The notes beneath the pieces were generated by a model. The model was not told the origin of the DNA, did no database searches, and saw only the letters and a program-made list of their open reading frames with translations. Source: Holacanthus passer (lineage: Eukaryota > Chordata > Actinopteri > Pomacanthidae). Taken from it: a DNA stretch of 64,000 nt. Positions 1 to 12,200 of the stretch are shown here, piece after piece; the stretch's first letter is position 1; every line of letters begins with the position of its first letter. The translations under genes and the position numbers were made by a program. The stretch spans positions 15,520,001 to 15,584,000 of the forward strand of contig JAFREQ010000011.1 of the NCBI GenBank assembly GCA_025331565.1, written 5' to 3'.

Positions 1-223
1 GCCAAATGTCTTATTTTGTGTTTGCAGGGGAAACAGTCAAAGATTCCCCCCTCGCTCAACACTTCACTCCTGAACCTCTGATAAGCTATTATGCGCCCTG
101 GATCCTGATTGGACGGCGTGGTGTCACAGTCTCCCTTCTTTTATTGCCGTCCCTCCATCCTGCCAAAAACAATGATGTCACCCTTGTTGCCATGGTACAC
201 AGTGGGGCGAGCAGGAACATGCC

Positions 224-254
<31 letters not shown>

Positions 255-1831
255 CGAGGAGAGGAGAGGAGAGGAGGTGCTGCTGTGTTTGGGAGGCCAT
301 GCTAAAACTACACATACATAGAGGAACAGTGGAGGAATAGAGCACACATTTTATTACAGTACAAAACCTGTTCAGTGTATGTGTGTGTGAGTGTTAGGGC
401 TGTCTGAGTGACTTAATGCTATAATTATTTTCAGATCAGCATAAACTGGTTTTCACTCGCTTTTTATGACTTCATGCATCCAAAAGTTGTTGTGTTTCCT
501 CCTCCAACAGAGCACTGTTCACTATAGTGTACAGGAAACTTCCTACTTCTAAACAGCTCAGAAATTGTTTGCAGTAAACAAACAGTACAGTTGTATCCTG
601 CTAATAGTATTGAAAGTCTGGTTTTCATGCTTATGATTGATGTTTATGAAATTTGTAAAATCAGCTTATGAAATGAGGAATTTCCAGCAGATTCATCACT
701 ACCTTGTATTTTTTATTTATTTATGACTGCCTGTCTAAGTGTAATCTGGGAGTGTAACAGAATAAGCACAAACACTTTATTCAATACAGTTTGAATGATT
801 AAATCTCTACTGTGCTGTGTTGCTTCTATTTCATTCTGCAACACCAGTGCCAGAAAAACAAATCATTTTCCAAAATGTAGTCAAGACTGCAGTTTAATTT
901 TGTTTGTCATTTAAAATTATTTGAAATGAATCCGGATGATCCAGTTGGTGTTTGAGTTTGGGAGTAGTTATGGAGAAAGCTGCGAGCTGAACTGGGACTT
1001 TTAGTCTAGGCTTTATGTTTTGTTTGGGAAAAGTCAGACAGATACATGAGGTCGAAGCAGTGGAAAGTCCCCGTGCTGAGACAGAGCCAGTGGTAGTTTT
1101 CCTGATTCTCTTTTGCTCTTACTCCCACTCACTGACGGCTCTGTAGGCCTTCTGTACCAGGACAAGACTGGAGGAAAGCAGAGCGAGTCCGACACACAGA
1201 GAGAAATAGTTCACACCCCACACACGTATACGCAGAACCCATCCACAACTATTTCTTCCAAAACATTCCCAACCAGATACTCCTCTGCTTATGCCAGAGG
1301 TTTGTGCCTCACTCAGCAAACTGTATAAGTCAACAAAATCCAAAGTTTGAGCTGGAGCACTGCCTGTACAGTAACACTGTCATGAAGTAGTTTTTGTGGT
1401 CAACTTGTTTAAAGTGGCAATAAAACAGTTGCCTCCTACTTGAAAATACCGTAATTTTGACTAATTACCATAATTCACATCCATGGCTAAGCGCCTTGTT
1501 GGAAGTGTAAGCATGTGAGTTGACAGCAATGACACGAGTGTCAGTTCATTCTTAATCATGTTTGAAATGACCAAAAGCAGAGTCAAATGTTTTTTGCAAA
1601 ATTAATGAATATTTAATTGTATAATAACATAGTTCTTTTCCTAATTGCAGACGTGGTATACTTAAAATTTGGTCTGATTTTATCATCTTTTCCTCTTTCA
1701 GAGTTTAAGGTGGAGTTTACCTCATCTGCTTCATATTGATGTCTAAGTTCTCAAACTTTGGAGCAGAAGTTCAACATCACTATTAACTCTTCTTTATCTT
1801 TTTTTCTCCTTCTGTGTCTCCCACCCTTTAG
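1..1831 (+). other. vgll4 upstream intron (3' part)
   Basis: No coding exon is recognisable here. The stretch lies between the unseen first coding exon of vgll4 and the exon at 1832. It contains a purine-rich tract near the left edge and is otherwise AT-rich unique-looking sequence. The short open frames do not resemble known proteins. Confidence 0.75.
224..280. repeat. (GA)n / purine-rich simple repeat
   Basis: A run of alternating G and A (224-249) passes into gaggagagg-type repeats. The arginine/glutamate-repeat open frames over it come from the repeat itself. Confidence 0.9.
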
Positions 1832-2072
1832 GTGAAGCAGCTTTGAGGGGGGACCCCAGACTCCAGTCCCTGTCTCTGTCCTCGTCTTCCTCCTCCTCAT
1901 CCTCCTCTTCGTCGTCATCCTCCTCATCTTCCATCTCCTCCATCTCCAGCCACAGGACAGGTCCTCCTCCCATCAGCCCCACCAAGAGGAAGCTGAGTGG
2001 GGACCAGGGGGACAGCGACATGGACGACAACGAGCATGTGGCAAAGATGAGCCGGCTGTTTGCTGCACAGCT
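1832..2072 (+). CDS. vgll4: vgll4 coding exon with poly-serine tract
   Basis: The acceptor follows a strong pyrimidine tract ending in ccctttag. The exon begins with the last two bases of a glycine codon and reads EAALRGDPRLQ, which matches the VGLL4 N-terminal region. The donor is gtgagt at 2073 and splits a leucine codon (CT|G). Residues 17-34 are 18 serines, all encoded by mixed TCN codons (1879-1932). The tract is followed by SHRTGPPPISPTKRK, the conserved basic segment, and DNEHVAKMSRLF. Confidence 0.95.
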
Positions 2073-4678
2073 GTGAGTACACATGCTGAAAAACACTCAT
2101 TTAAAATCCATAATGAAGAGCTTGAAATTTACCTGTTTTCTAGATGCTCATTTCCTGAGGTGCTAGTAAGAAATATCTGCACCTTTCTCTTTTCCGTCTT
2201 TGTCTTTCCCTATCTGACTTTTTCGCGCATACAAACGCTTTGCTGCCTAGAAGCTACATTAGTAAACACACGAAACTCAGTGTTTTAAAATAAATGATTT
2301 TTGACTTGTGTATGTGAGTGTTTCTGTTGGCCATATGTTTGTGGGCCGCTCGCTTGGTGAAGCTGTGCACAGGCAGGCTTTCTCAGAAGTCCCAGTTTGG
2401 ACTCCAGGGTGCTACGCCAGGTTTAGCTGGCTCCACAGTGTTCTTCTTATAGCCGCAGATCTCTGGAAGCTTGGAAACAGGGACTGCACAACAGAAAGAT
2501 TACTCACATCTCCAACGTTCCCACATTCCCACTTCCAGAGATTCCAGAGATTCTGGAGCGCTGATTGGTGGTGAAGGACTGCTGGGGCCGGGGGCAGTGG
2601 AGTCAAAGCTCTCTCTCTCCCCAGCTCTCTCTGTCTCTCTCTTCTTTCTTTCTCGGTTTGACTGAGTCAGTCATGGGACTCCAGCCATTGCTATTTATTG
2701 CAGAGACAGTCAAGGAGGTGTTAGGTAGTGCTGTGCAGTTTTGCATGCAAACTAATCCCTAGTAATATGTCCTGTTGCTGAAAATGGTTGCAATATTATG
2801 AATTAATGATGCCTGTGATGATCACAGTCACCTGTTTGTCAGTCAACGTGGCTGTGAGGTGACACAATGGAACACAGTAGACATAGATGCACTGGATATA
2901 CTGGAAGCCGTGGATTAAGAATAGAGCACAGTTACTGGCAGTGTATTTATGTGGCTACGCATGTGCAAACACACAGATGCATGTGTGGATGCACATGCAG
3001 TACACACTGTCATTTGTGCACGCTGGCACTAGGGGTGGCCGATATATATTTCAGGGAATTGCTGCCAGAATATTCTTAACGGTATGACAAAATACAGAGT
3101 ACAACTTGCCAAAGATTTTGCTATGCTGAGCCAATGTAGTTTGTCTGCTTGGTTTAGTGCATTCTCCTTGTAGCTAAGCCTGTGCTTCAGCTTGTGGTGA
3201 AATGAGTTTGTTGTATTGCCCCCCGTTGGTACAGTCTTCTTGCACTTCTTACATGTTACCATGATTTGTTGTACATCTGATCTTTTGCAAGCAAACCGCT
3301 TCCACAATACTGTAGTCGCTCCCCTTTTTGGAATGAACTCCTCCACAGTGAAACCAGTAGCAATGTTACTTTCGCTTTCAGCCATTCTTATTGTTGCTGT
3401 GATGTCAATTCGCCAAGAAGTCAGAATACTGCAATTATCACTATGATTTTTTTTTTTTATCATATAAAAAATTACATTGCTATTATCGTGAGCAATAGGA
3501 CATGGCTCACCCCTGGCTGGCACAAACACCTTTAGACTTAAAAGAGGGTCTTTGTTCCTTTATCTTGTGACCGTCTGGGCTCACATAACAAAGGATTAAC
3601 TTGTGTGTCTTGACATTTGTGCAGAGTCATCTTGTTTTCTGTTATGAATGTGTCAGTAGTGGCAGAATTATGATTATGCTCTTAAGAGAAACCCAGCAGT
3701 AAATCCATCTTCCCACTTGATGTTTTATTTTTTTGTCTTGGTTGTTTTTCCATCTCTGTGACATGTTTTTCATGCACGATGCGGTTAACTTCTGCATACA
3801 TTGATAAGCAAATGCTCCTACTCGTGTGTCACGAGTTGGATTTTATTTTGTAAGTCGGCCTGCCAAAGTACAATGGGACTTATTGTCATAGTAGCTTTCA
3901 GTTGGTGTCGCAACTCCTCACCACAGCTTCTAAATGCAACCATTTTGTGTGGTCAAAATGAGGTTTTGTGAAAATAAAACTGATCTAAAAAGTCTGTGAT
4001 GTTTTAAGACTTTTCCACCTGCTCATTGTACCATGATTGTTTCCTAGAAGTAACCCGTGATAAGCCGTAATCCCTTTATTTAATCTTCATTTTAATTATG
4101 ACCTTGAAGTCATTTGACTCCAGGGGCTGTAGGTTAATCTCTACCCAAGAAAAGTCAATTGCTAGTTGACTTGTTTCAACTTGAAGTTAAATTCAAGGCT
4201 CTCTACAAAGCCTGCTCTAAATTTTTTTTTCTTTGGATCCTGGAAACCTAATTGCCAAAGGGCCATCCTAAATATGTTTTATTTTTAGTCATTTAATTTG
4301 AGGTTTCTCACAGGGCTTTCTTTCCCTGGCATAGGTACCTGCTAAATGACTTGTTGAAACCTGCAGTCAGAGTTTTCCTCCTTGTTTGAACTGTTGTGCC
4401 TGTCCAAAGAACAGTGATTACGCTAAAGTGGAGAATGATGGGTTGTCGTTACAGAAAAAGTTATGCTAAAAATAGCAGGTAAAAACAGCCTCTATAGAAA
4501 ACAGTGTGGGCCACTTTCCCGTCAACTTGTCTTTATTTAACATAAACGAACTTTCTGCTTCATTTAACTCATCTGTCAATTGTATGTAGGAGCAGTGATT
4601 AGATTTAATTTGAAAACGATGGACTTGACAGAAAACCAAAAAATGAACTGCCAGAGACACTCCACAAACACAGGCACA

Positions 4679-4722
<44 letters not shown>

Positions 4723-5500
4723 CCTGAGATGGTTATCTGACACCATTCGAGCTGTTGGATTTTGCTGGCTGCTTCTGTCTGTGTAGCTTGTTTTTTTTGT
4801 CTGCACTGATTGCTCTGCTCAATGTTGACTGTTACTGTATGTTTAGAAGCTTTTGTGTTCACTCACCTCTTTTTTAAAAAAACAGTTTCTCTGTTTTGCT
4901 TGAATGGCAGTTTTTCTGTGCTGACCATAACAATTGGGTAAATAACGTATGTTTTTGGTCGAGCTGCTTGTAGTTAGCTTTCTTTTGTGTCTGTTAGTTC
5001 AGTCATATTTCCGATGAGACACCTGACACCTCAGACCTGAGGTGGGGCTATGAAGGAGAAGGCTCAGGTTTCCTTTGTTGTACAATCACGACAAGCTAAA
5101 GTCAGGGGGAGCCACAGGCTGGGATGAGAAAAGAGAACTTTCTGAACCAACTGAAGTTTTATTTTTAATATGGGACAGCATTAATAGGCCTGATAAATGA
5201 ATGGATTTTGCTTGTGTCAACAGCCTGTTTAACAATGTGGTTGTGAGTATATTTTTCTCAGCAGTCTTAGTGGTTTAGTAGTGTCTCTTTTCAGTTTTTG
5301 CTATGAAGTCTCGAATGCAAGTGACACAGAAAAGTTTATGGCATGGTAAACTCTGCATATAAAAGTCTGGAAAGTAGCAGGCTGATACGTGGATGTGATC
5401 TGGGTGTCTGCACTGAGTCTGCATGTGTTTGTGCAGGTATGCACATGTGTCGCTGTGTGTACTGTCCATACATGCATGTGTGCTTGCCAATCTGTGATCA

Positions 5501-5553
<53 letters not shown>

Positions 5554-6123
5554 TGAGTGGGCTCCTTGTCAGCCAGCAAGAGCTACTTTCTCATTTTCTC
5601 TGAGGAGTAGGAGGAGTCTTGAACAAAGAAGCCTTATCCTGTCCACTGGAGCCTGCGGGCTGGAAGCTTGCTGCTGCCTGCTCGCCTGCCTGCCACTCTG
5701 TAGTTGTAGACCCGCCAGTATAAAAGTCCTCTTGCTCAGCTGTTTCATTCCTCCTTAAGAATAAGAGACAGTCACAGAGTAAGGTTTTGTAAAGGCTTTT
5801 AATTGGGGGATAACTGCAGCAAAGTGTATTTGTAGCAGGAAGGTCACTTGTGACTTAGTGGGTACTAGGTTTGTTGAATTCCTCCTGCTCATGTTTTTCT
5901 TGTTCATGCTTTTCACAGTTGTACTTAAGCTTTGTTTTGCATTCATCTTACACTGAAAGTAAATGCTGTAGGTAAAGAAGCTAAAACCAAATCTAAGTTA
6001 GTCCGTGTGCTGCAGTACGTTCTGTAGAGAGAAACTGCAGCTGCTTTCTACTGGGAACTTCATCAGTAAGTTGTTCTCATGGAAGTTTCTCCATAGACCA
6101 AATGGGGAGAAAATAAGAGAGGA

Positions 6124-6221
<98 letters not shown>

Positions 6222-9200
6222 CATAGCCAAGCCTGGTGAAGTCATTGTTACCCTCTTGTTTTACATGGGACTATTTATGTAGTGTGTGAGTATGTGAGGA
6301 AAGGAGGGAGAGCATGTGGGTGTTTTTTTTCCCTTCACAGTGTGTCTGTGTGTGTGTTCACATGTTGTTTTCTTTGCCTTCTTGTTGTGGTCGTTCCCAT
6401 ATCCGATCTGTCCCAGCTTTAATAACAAAGGATTTTCTTGAGTTTAGTTTCTCTGCAGTCAGTAAACTGTCAAATATGTGTTCGATTTCTATTAAAGAAG
6501 TCTGAGATTGAAGAAATGTGTGTCGAGTTATTTCGAAATAGTGCAAAAGCTTGTCTTACTTTCTTGATATTAAGCACAATGTATGATTTAAACAGTGTTT
6601 TCATTCATTTTATATAAAGTTTTATATTGCATGGTGTTTGTCAAGTACAATTACTTGATGTATAACATATACAGTCTGCAAATAGCATCTGTTATTGTGT
6701 ATTTCCTCTGGGTTTTGACTGTTCTATTTTAAAGGATACAAATATTATTGCTAACTTCCGCTCAGTCTTGCTGCTAAAACCTGGACCCAGCAGAGTAAAC
6801 TGTGTTGAGATGTTTGTATACTTTATATACATAGCCCGGACAGCCCCTGTTGCTCTGTGTGTGTGCTTTTCTATCTATATATCTCTCTTTATGTCTCTCT
6901 CCTCTGTATATGTGTGTGTGTGTGTGTGTGTATAATATATATGGAATATATATATCCATTTTGTGGCTTTCTGCAGAGCTTGGGCTTGGTTGTAACCTGT
7001 GGTTGAGCCTTCATCCTCCTCTGCCTTTTTTTCTTTTTTGTCGTCTTCTCCTTTCTACGCCCTGATTCTTCCCAGATGTTTCCTGTGTGTATCTCTCTCC
7101 CTCTCTTCTAGCTCTTTATTTATTTCTTAAAGGAGTAGGATATGAACCTCTGCCCAACCAAAGATTTGTAGTGAGGTTTTCTCTGAAGACTTTGGAGCAC
7201 AATTGTGAGAAAAAGTGTGGAACTCTTTATGGCTCCTGTATCTTTGCCTCAAAATAAAATATAGCTAACTCACCAAACTAAAAGCTAAACCTGGCACACT
7301 TTTGGAAACTAACCCATATTTTTAAAGTTTTCAGTTCATGTGTTTATATTTGTTTTATTTAGTTTTTCATTGTGGCAATTAGGCAAGTTCGGTCATACAA
7401 AACTGCTTCTTAAGCCAGCAAGAACAAATTACAAGTTTTGAGATTTTACAAGAATACAGGCCTACAGTGTTTTTTTTCTTTCATAAGTCATTCAAACACA
7501 TGATCATGGTCGTGATCTTTAACTTGAGGTTAAGTTGAAGACAGGGTGTCATCTGAATGGTTACTTAAAAGGCTGTACTTAATGACAGATCCGAGTGGTG
7601 TAATATTGTTCAAGATATATGACCATATCATTTATGTATTGAGGGTTGGACTCTCTGGGTTTTAAATTAAGGGATCTTCCAGTGAGTGCCCACCACAGTG
7701 AATACCACTAATGCCAGGCTGCACATAACCCAGACTCTAGTAAAATAGAATCAAATAGATACCGGCTCTTTATGTCATTGTGTCAGGCTGTCCATTCTGA
7801 TGTCAGTCTCACAGTTCTCATTTTCACAACGAGTCAACTGAATAAGAAAAAAAGTCGGCCTGATCAACATAGAGATGCTGAGTAAATACGAGAATAAATA
7901 CTCTAAAGCACTTTTTAGTATTACAACATGATTTAAAGATTCAATTGTGAGAATTTTCTGATGTGTTGACATAGGTCTGAAATCAGTCTATAATGGGTGA
8001 GTGAAACAAAATGTACTCCTTATATTACCAATTAAACAGTCTGTTTAACTGGCTGTCTTAATATGGTGTAGAGCATGTACAGGCTGCTAACAATCCCACA
8101 ATGCAATGTGTTTTACAGATGGAAAATATGTGCCTGAAATCTCTTTTTACTGCTCACTAGCTATTTAATGTCTATATCAGGAGTAAAGAATAAATGAACG
8201 AGGGAGTGATTTTGCACACAGCCCTAACAGTTAATTGAGAGATTCTGACTAGTTTATGAGCCTTGTTAAGAGTTCAGTCTGTTCTGTTCTGCTAGTCACT
8301 TCAGTCTAATTGATTTGACCTGCAAAAGACCGGCCAGTTTTCAGCCAGTTCGAGAGCAAGGATGGGGCTTACCTCTCCACATGGAAGGCAAAAGTTAAAT
8401 TTTGTATCTTGGTCAACTTATGAAAGAATTTAGCCACAGCTGGTAAACTCAGTCGGGGACAGTCACTTCAGCAGTAAGTTTCTTGCTATGAATGAAGTCA
8501 AAATGCTGGTAATGAGAGCTCACTTGGTTGTTGTATAATGAAGTGCTTTTTCTCACATCTATACATACACTTTCAGATCCAAGTTTCTCTCCTTTTCCCT
8601 CTCTGCCCCACCTCAGTGTGAGCCTTTGCACTGCTGTGTGGTGTTTGCTCCATATTGATTCTTGATCCAAGAGTGATTAGTAACCCAGAGAACATTTATT
8701 GTGAAATTAGATTAAGCTGCGTCTCCAACCTCTTCCCCTGTCTGTTTTTCCACAGTCCACTCCTCTTGCCTCTTATTTTATTCAGTTTGTCTCCCCCTAC
8801 CCCTTGTAGGTGCCAAGTCTCAGAGGACTTTTCAAAGGCTCTCTCCCACTTCTAGCTCTCATCCTCTCCTCTAGCCTCAGACCTGGCACCCCTCTCTCTT
8901 CAGCTCTAGCCCTTGTTACCACCCCCATCCCCATGTCTCATGCTTAGCCCTTGCCGTCCGCCCTTTGCATCCTCTCCCTCTCTCCCCAGCTGCGACCCTA
9001 AGGATAATTGAGAGGTGAGTAAGAGACACAAAGACACAGGGTGGATTTTGAATGGCTGATCCCTGGCTTGAAATGCGGTTCGGGGTTTGGTGGGCAATCA
9101 GGCGAGGGGAAGGCGGGGGCTGCACTGCATTCGACAGCTACGCCATTCATTGGTTGGATTTGTTGATCCCCTTCATTGGCTCCTGCAACGGCCCCTCTTG

Positions 9201-12200
9201 TGTGAGGATGTGGGCATGCCTGCTCTTTGGCAATGATTAAAGTTTGGAACAACTTCCACAACCCAACTCAAGACCCAGCTGCTGGGAGGGGGATGAGAGA
9301 GGGAGGGTTGTATTATCTGTTTGCCTCCAAGCTAATCAAGGGATTGTTTATGTTTGAAGATAACAGAGTTATACAGGAGGACTTTGGTTTGTAGCTTCTG
9401 ATTAAAGGTTGATGTTTCTTCTAGAAATAATTTAAAGAATATATTAACTAAAGCACACTTATATCGTCATTATGATCTGATTTGTATGTGATTAACTTAA
9501 CTATTTTTTGATTATTTGATAAAGAATAAAACTGAAAATTGATGCCACTTTGGGAAAACACAAAAGTTTGTTGGTGAGCTGTCAGCCTGGGTTTATAAAA
9601 GCACTGCCAAGTCTCTCCCTCTTTAACCCCCAGGAAGTTTGCTGCTGATTGTGAGGGGAAAAAAGAGAAAGAAAGACAAAGAGAGAAAAAAAGGGGGGTC
9701 CCTGCTAATGTAAGCTCTCGGCACAAACGAAGGAAACTACCGACCTCGCTCTTTCTTATAGTAGAGGTCCGGACCATTCACATGCAGCTCCCCACCTCCC
9801 CACCTCTCCTCAGCTCTTCCTCTCTCCCTCTCTGTATTCTGTGGAGACTATTTATTTGTGGAGGACGGTGCTGTGGGCTCCAGATGCTTGACCCAGCAGT
9901 CAGGTTGCCTGGTCACATGGAGCTACAACTGTTTGCCTGAACTTGTTGTTTTGCATCCAAGCTAACCTTAAAGGGCTGCTGCAGCTTTTTCTGTCTGGAG
10001 TCTGTGGTGCATTCTCATTCAGACTTTTTTTTTCACAAGGGTGGAGAAATGCCTCCATATGTTATGTGGTGAAGAATAAAGAGGGAATGTTTGCGCATGT
10101 CTTATTATAGTTAATTTGATTGCTTTTTCTCAATTGAGGCCTCAGTGTCTATGTATAGTGTATATGTCAGTGTAGGAAGGAGGAAGTCTTTGTGAATGGA
10201 TGTGTGTATCCATGTTGGTGAAGGGAGAGAAAAGAAGAGATAGTGAGAGGCTAGTACAGTAAATCTTGCTCCCTTTTACTGGGCCTCAAATTGTAGGAGG
10301 GGAGTGGAGCTGTAGTGTAATACACAGTTGAACACACACACACAGAAAACCCAAAACCCAGACCACATTTGATGCACTGAGCAAAATAATTGCTACCTGT
10401 TAAAGTGCAAGCAAGTGTGCACAATATCAAGCACCACCACTTCATTACATATCAAACATTTCAAAGTCATTATCATCAGAGTTTGGAGCTGGAAAAAAGG
10501 AGGCCAAAATCTGTGTTGTGTTAAACTGTCATTACTTGAATCCCTTATCCTTATCTCTGCTTCCTCAATGATTAAAATATGAGCTCACAGTTTGGAGAGC
10601 ACGAAGGGATTTCTCTGCGGTGGGAAGTAACGCTCTTTCATATGGAAAGTGTGTGGCCAGCCTACCTTCTTTCACCTTTAGTATTCAGCTCATGGTGTTG
10701 TGGAGTCGAAGTCAAGGGAAAGAGAGTAGAAAACATAAGAAGAGGGACGTCAATGACCGTTTTAGCAGATTAAATCAAATGTTAACACTGAGAAGCAGTT
10801 AAAGGCAAGTTCTCAGCTCGCGTGTATGCCGCATTAGCATTGCGTTTTTCACCTGACAGCAGTGACTGCAGCTGGCTTCAGGTGCCCTGGAAAGATAAAG
10901 TTGATTTGCTGTACTGAGGAAACCACTTTAGAGCTTTGAACTTTGTGCCCGTTTGCCCCTCAGTGCAGGGAAGTTTGGACTCCATCCATGTTGGATAAAG
11001 TTAGGAGAGTGTTCCTTCCTCCTTCCTTGACTTAACAGCAAAGACTGTGTGAGAGCATGTGCTTGCACAAAACAGTCTTATCAACCCCTCCAGCAATCTG
11101 AGAAGTGTGTGTCTGTGTGAGTGTGTGAGTGTGTGTGAGGTCAGTATTAATAGCTTCTGCTGGTCCTGCAGTGTTTGACACAGAGCCCCATTTACAATAG
11201 TCCTTTTGTTTATCTCCCCTCCTTTCTCCCTCATCTCATTCTCTCTCTCTCTCTGTCTCTCTGAGCCGCTTTTTATCTCTCCGTCTTTATTCATCTCTAT
11301 GCTGCTTTTCTTTTTTTTCTCTGTCCATTTTCGACCTCAACACTCCACCTGCTACCAGTCTTTTCTCATTTTGTTATATTTTGAGCCCATCCTTTGCACC
11401 CAAGGTTGGTTTTTTGCTAGCTTTGGTTTTTTAGTAGTAAGGAGAAATGTACAAATCATTGAGGAAGTCATTGAGCTTAATGGCAACTCTTGCAAAACTT
11501 GAGATTTTATTTTTTTAGTCTTTTCCTTCTTAAGTGGTTGGAAATAGAATAAATAGAAGTATTATAATTCAGTCTTATAAGAGTCAGTGTAGTGTTATCG
11601 GACCCCAAGCCTAAAATGAATACATATCAAGTGAACACAGCTTAATATGTGCAGAGTAAATTAATATGCCTCTGTCTCTGTTTCCCAGGAAACCTAATGG
11701 AGACTACCGCAGCTCTCCTGTCTCCAAGGACCGGAGCCGGAGCCCCATCGAGCGTGTGGTGGTGCCCAGTGCTCTGGGAGTCCACAGCAACCACCTGTAC
11801 AGCCACGCCCACCACCACCATCACCACCTGGCCAGCTTAGCCGGCATGGACCAGCCACTGGCACTTACCAAAAACAGCATGGTGGAGTCTGCACGTAGCA
11901 GCACAGCAGTCATGGCCACAGTGCCGCACACAGTCAGCGCCGTGGAGCGCCAGCAGGTAAGCTGCACATCCTGTTTCTTTGCTTCTAGTGCTGATTACAT
12001 CTCTTGCAAATTGCTGGGTGAAACCTCAACTCTGGTAGGTTCCCCACATGATGTGACTAATGTGCTTTCATTAGACAGGTTCCTTGGATGGTGGGGAGTA
12101 GAAATTTCCTATTTGGCTTGCTAGCCAAAAATATTTTCAAACCTTGGTGGTCACTGCATCATTCATCTACCTCATGCTTCAAACCTCCCTTTTCTTCTGT

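Larger units (their letters stand above)
2073..11688 (+). other. vgll4 large intron (9.6 kb)
   Basis: This intron separates the poly-serine exon from the RSRSPIER exon. It holds a hAT element at 3030-3515, several microsatellites, and two stretches (about 9040-9250 and 10800-10945) whose composition is more like regulatory DNA than their surroundings. I see no exon inside it. Confidence 0.85.

Noticed and set aside
1113..1343. Possible upstream vgll4 exon
   Set aside because: The frames here show no VGLL4 N-terminal sequence (expected to end ...CYEG with a donor) and no suitable splice donor was found.
6005..6245. Open frames of repeated Cys-Val or His-Thr
   Set aside because: They are translations of the (GT)n/(CA)n microsatellite and occur at every such repeat in the window.
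11666..12124. 152-codon open frame over the vgll4 exon
   Set aside because: It is the real exon 11689-11956 extended by chance into both introns. The gtaagc donor and the downstream exon show that it ends at 11956.
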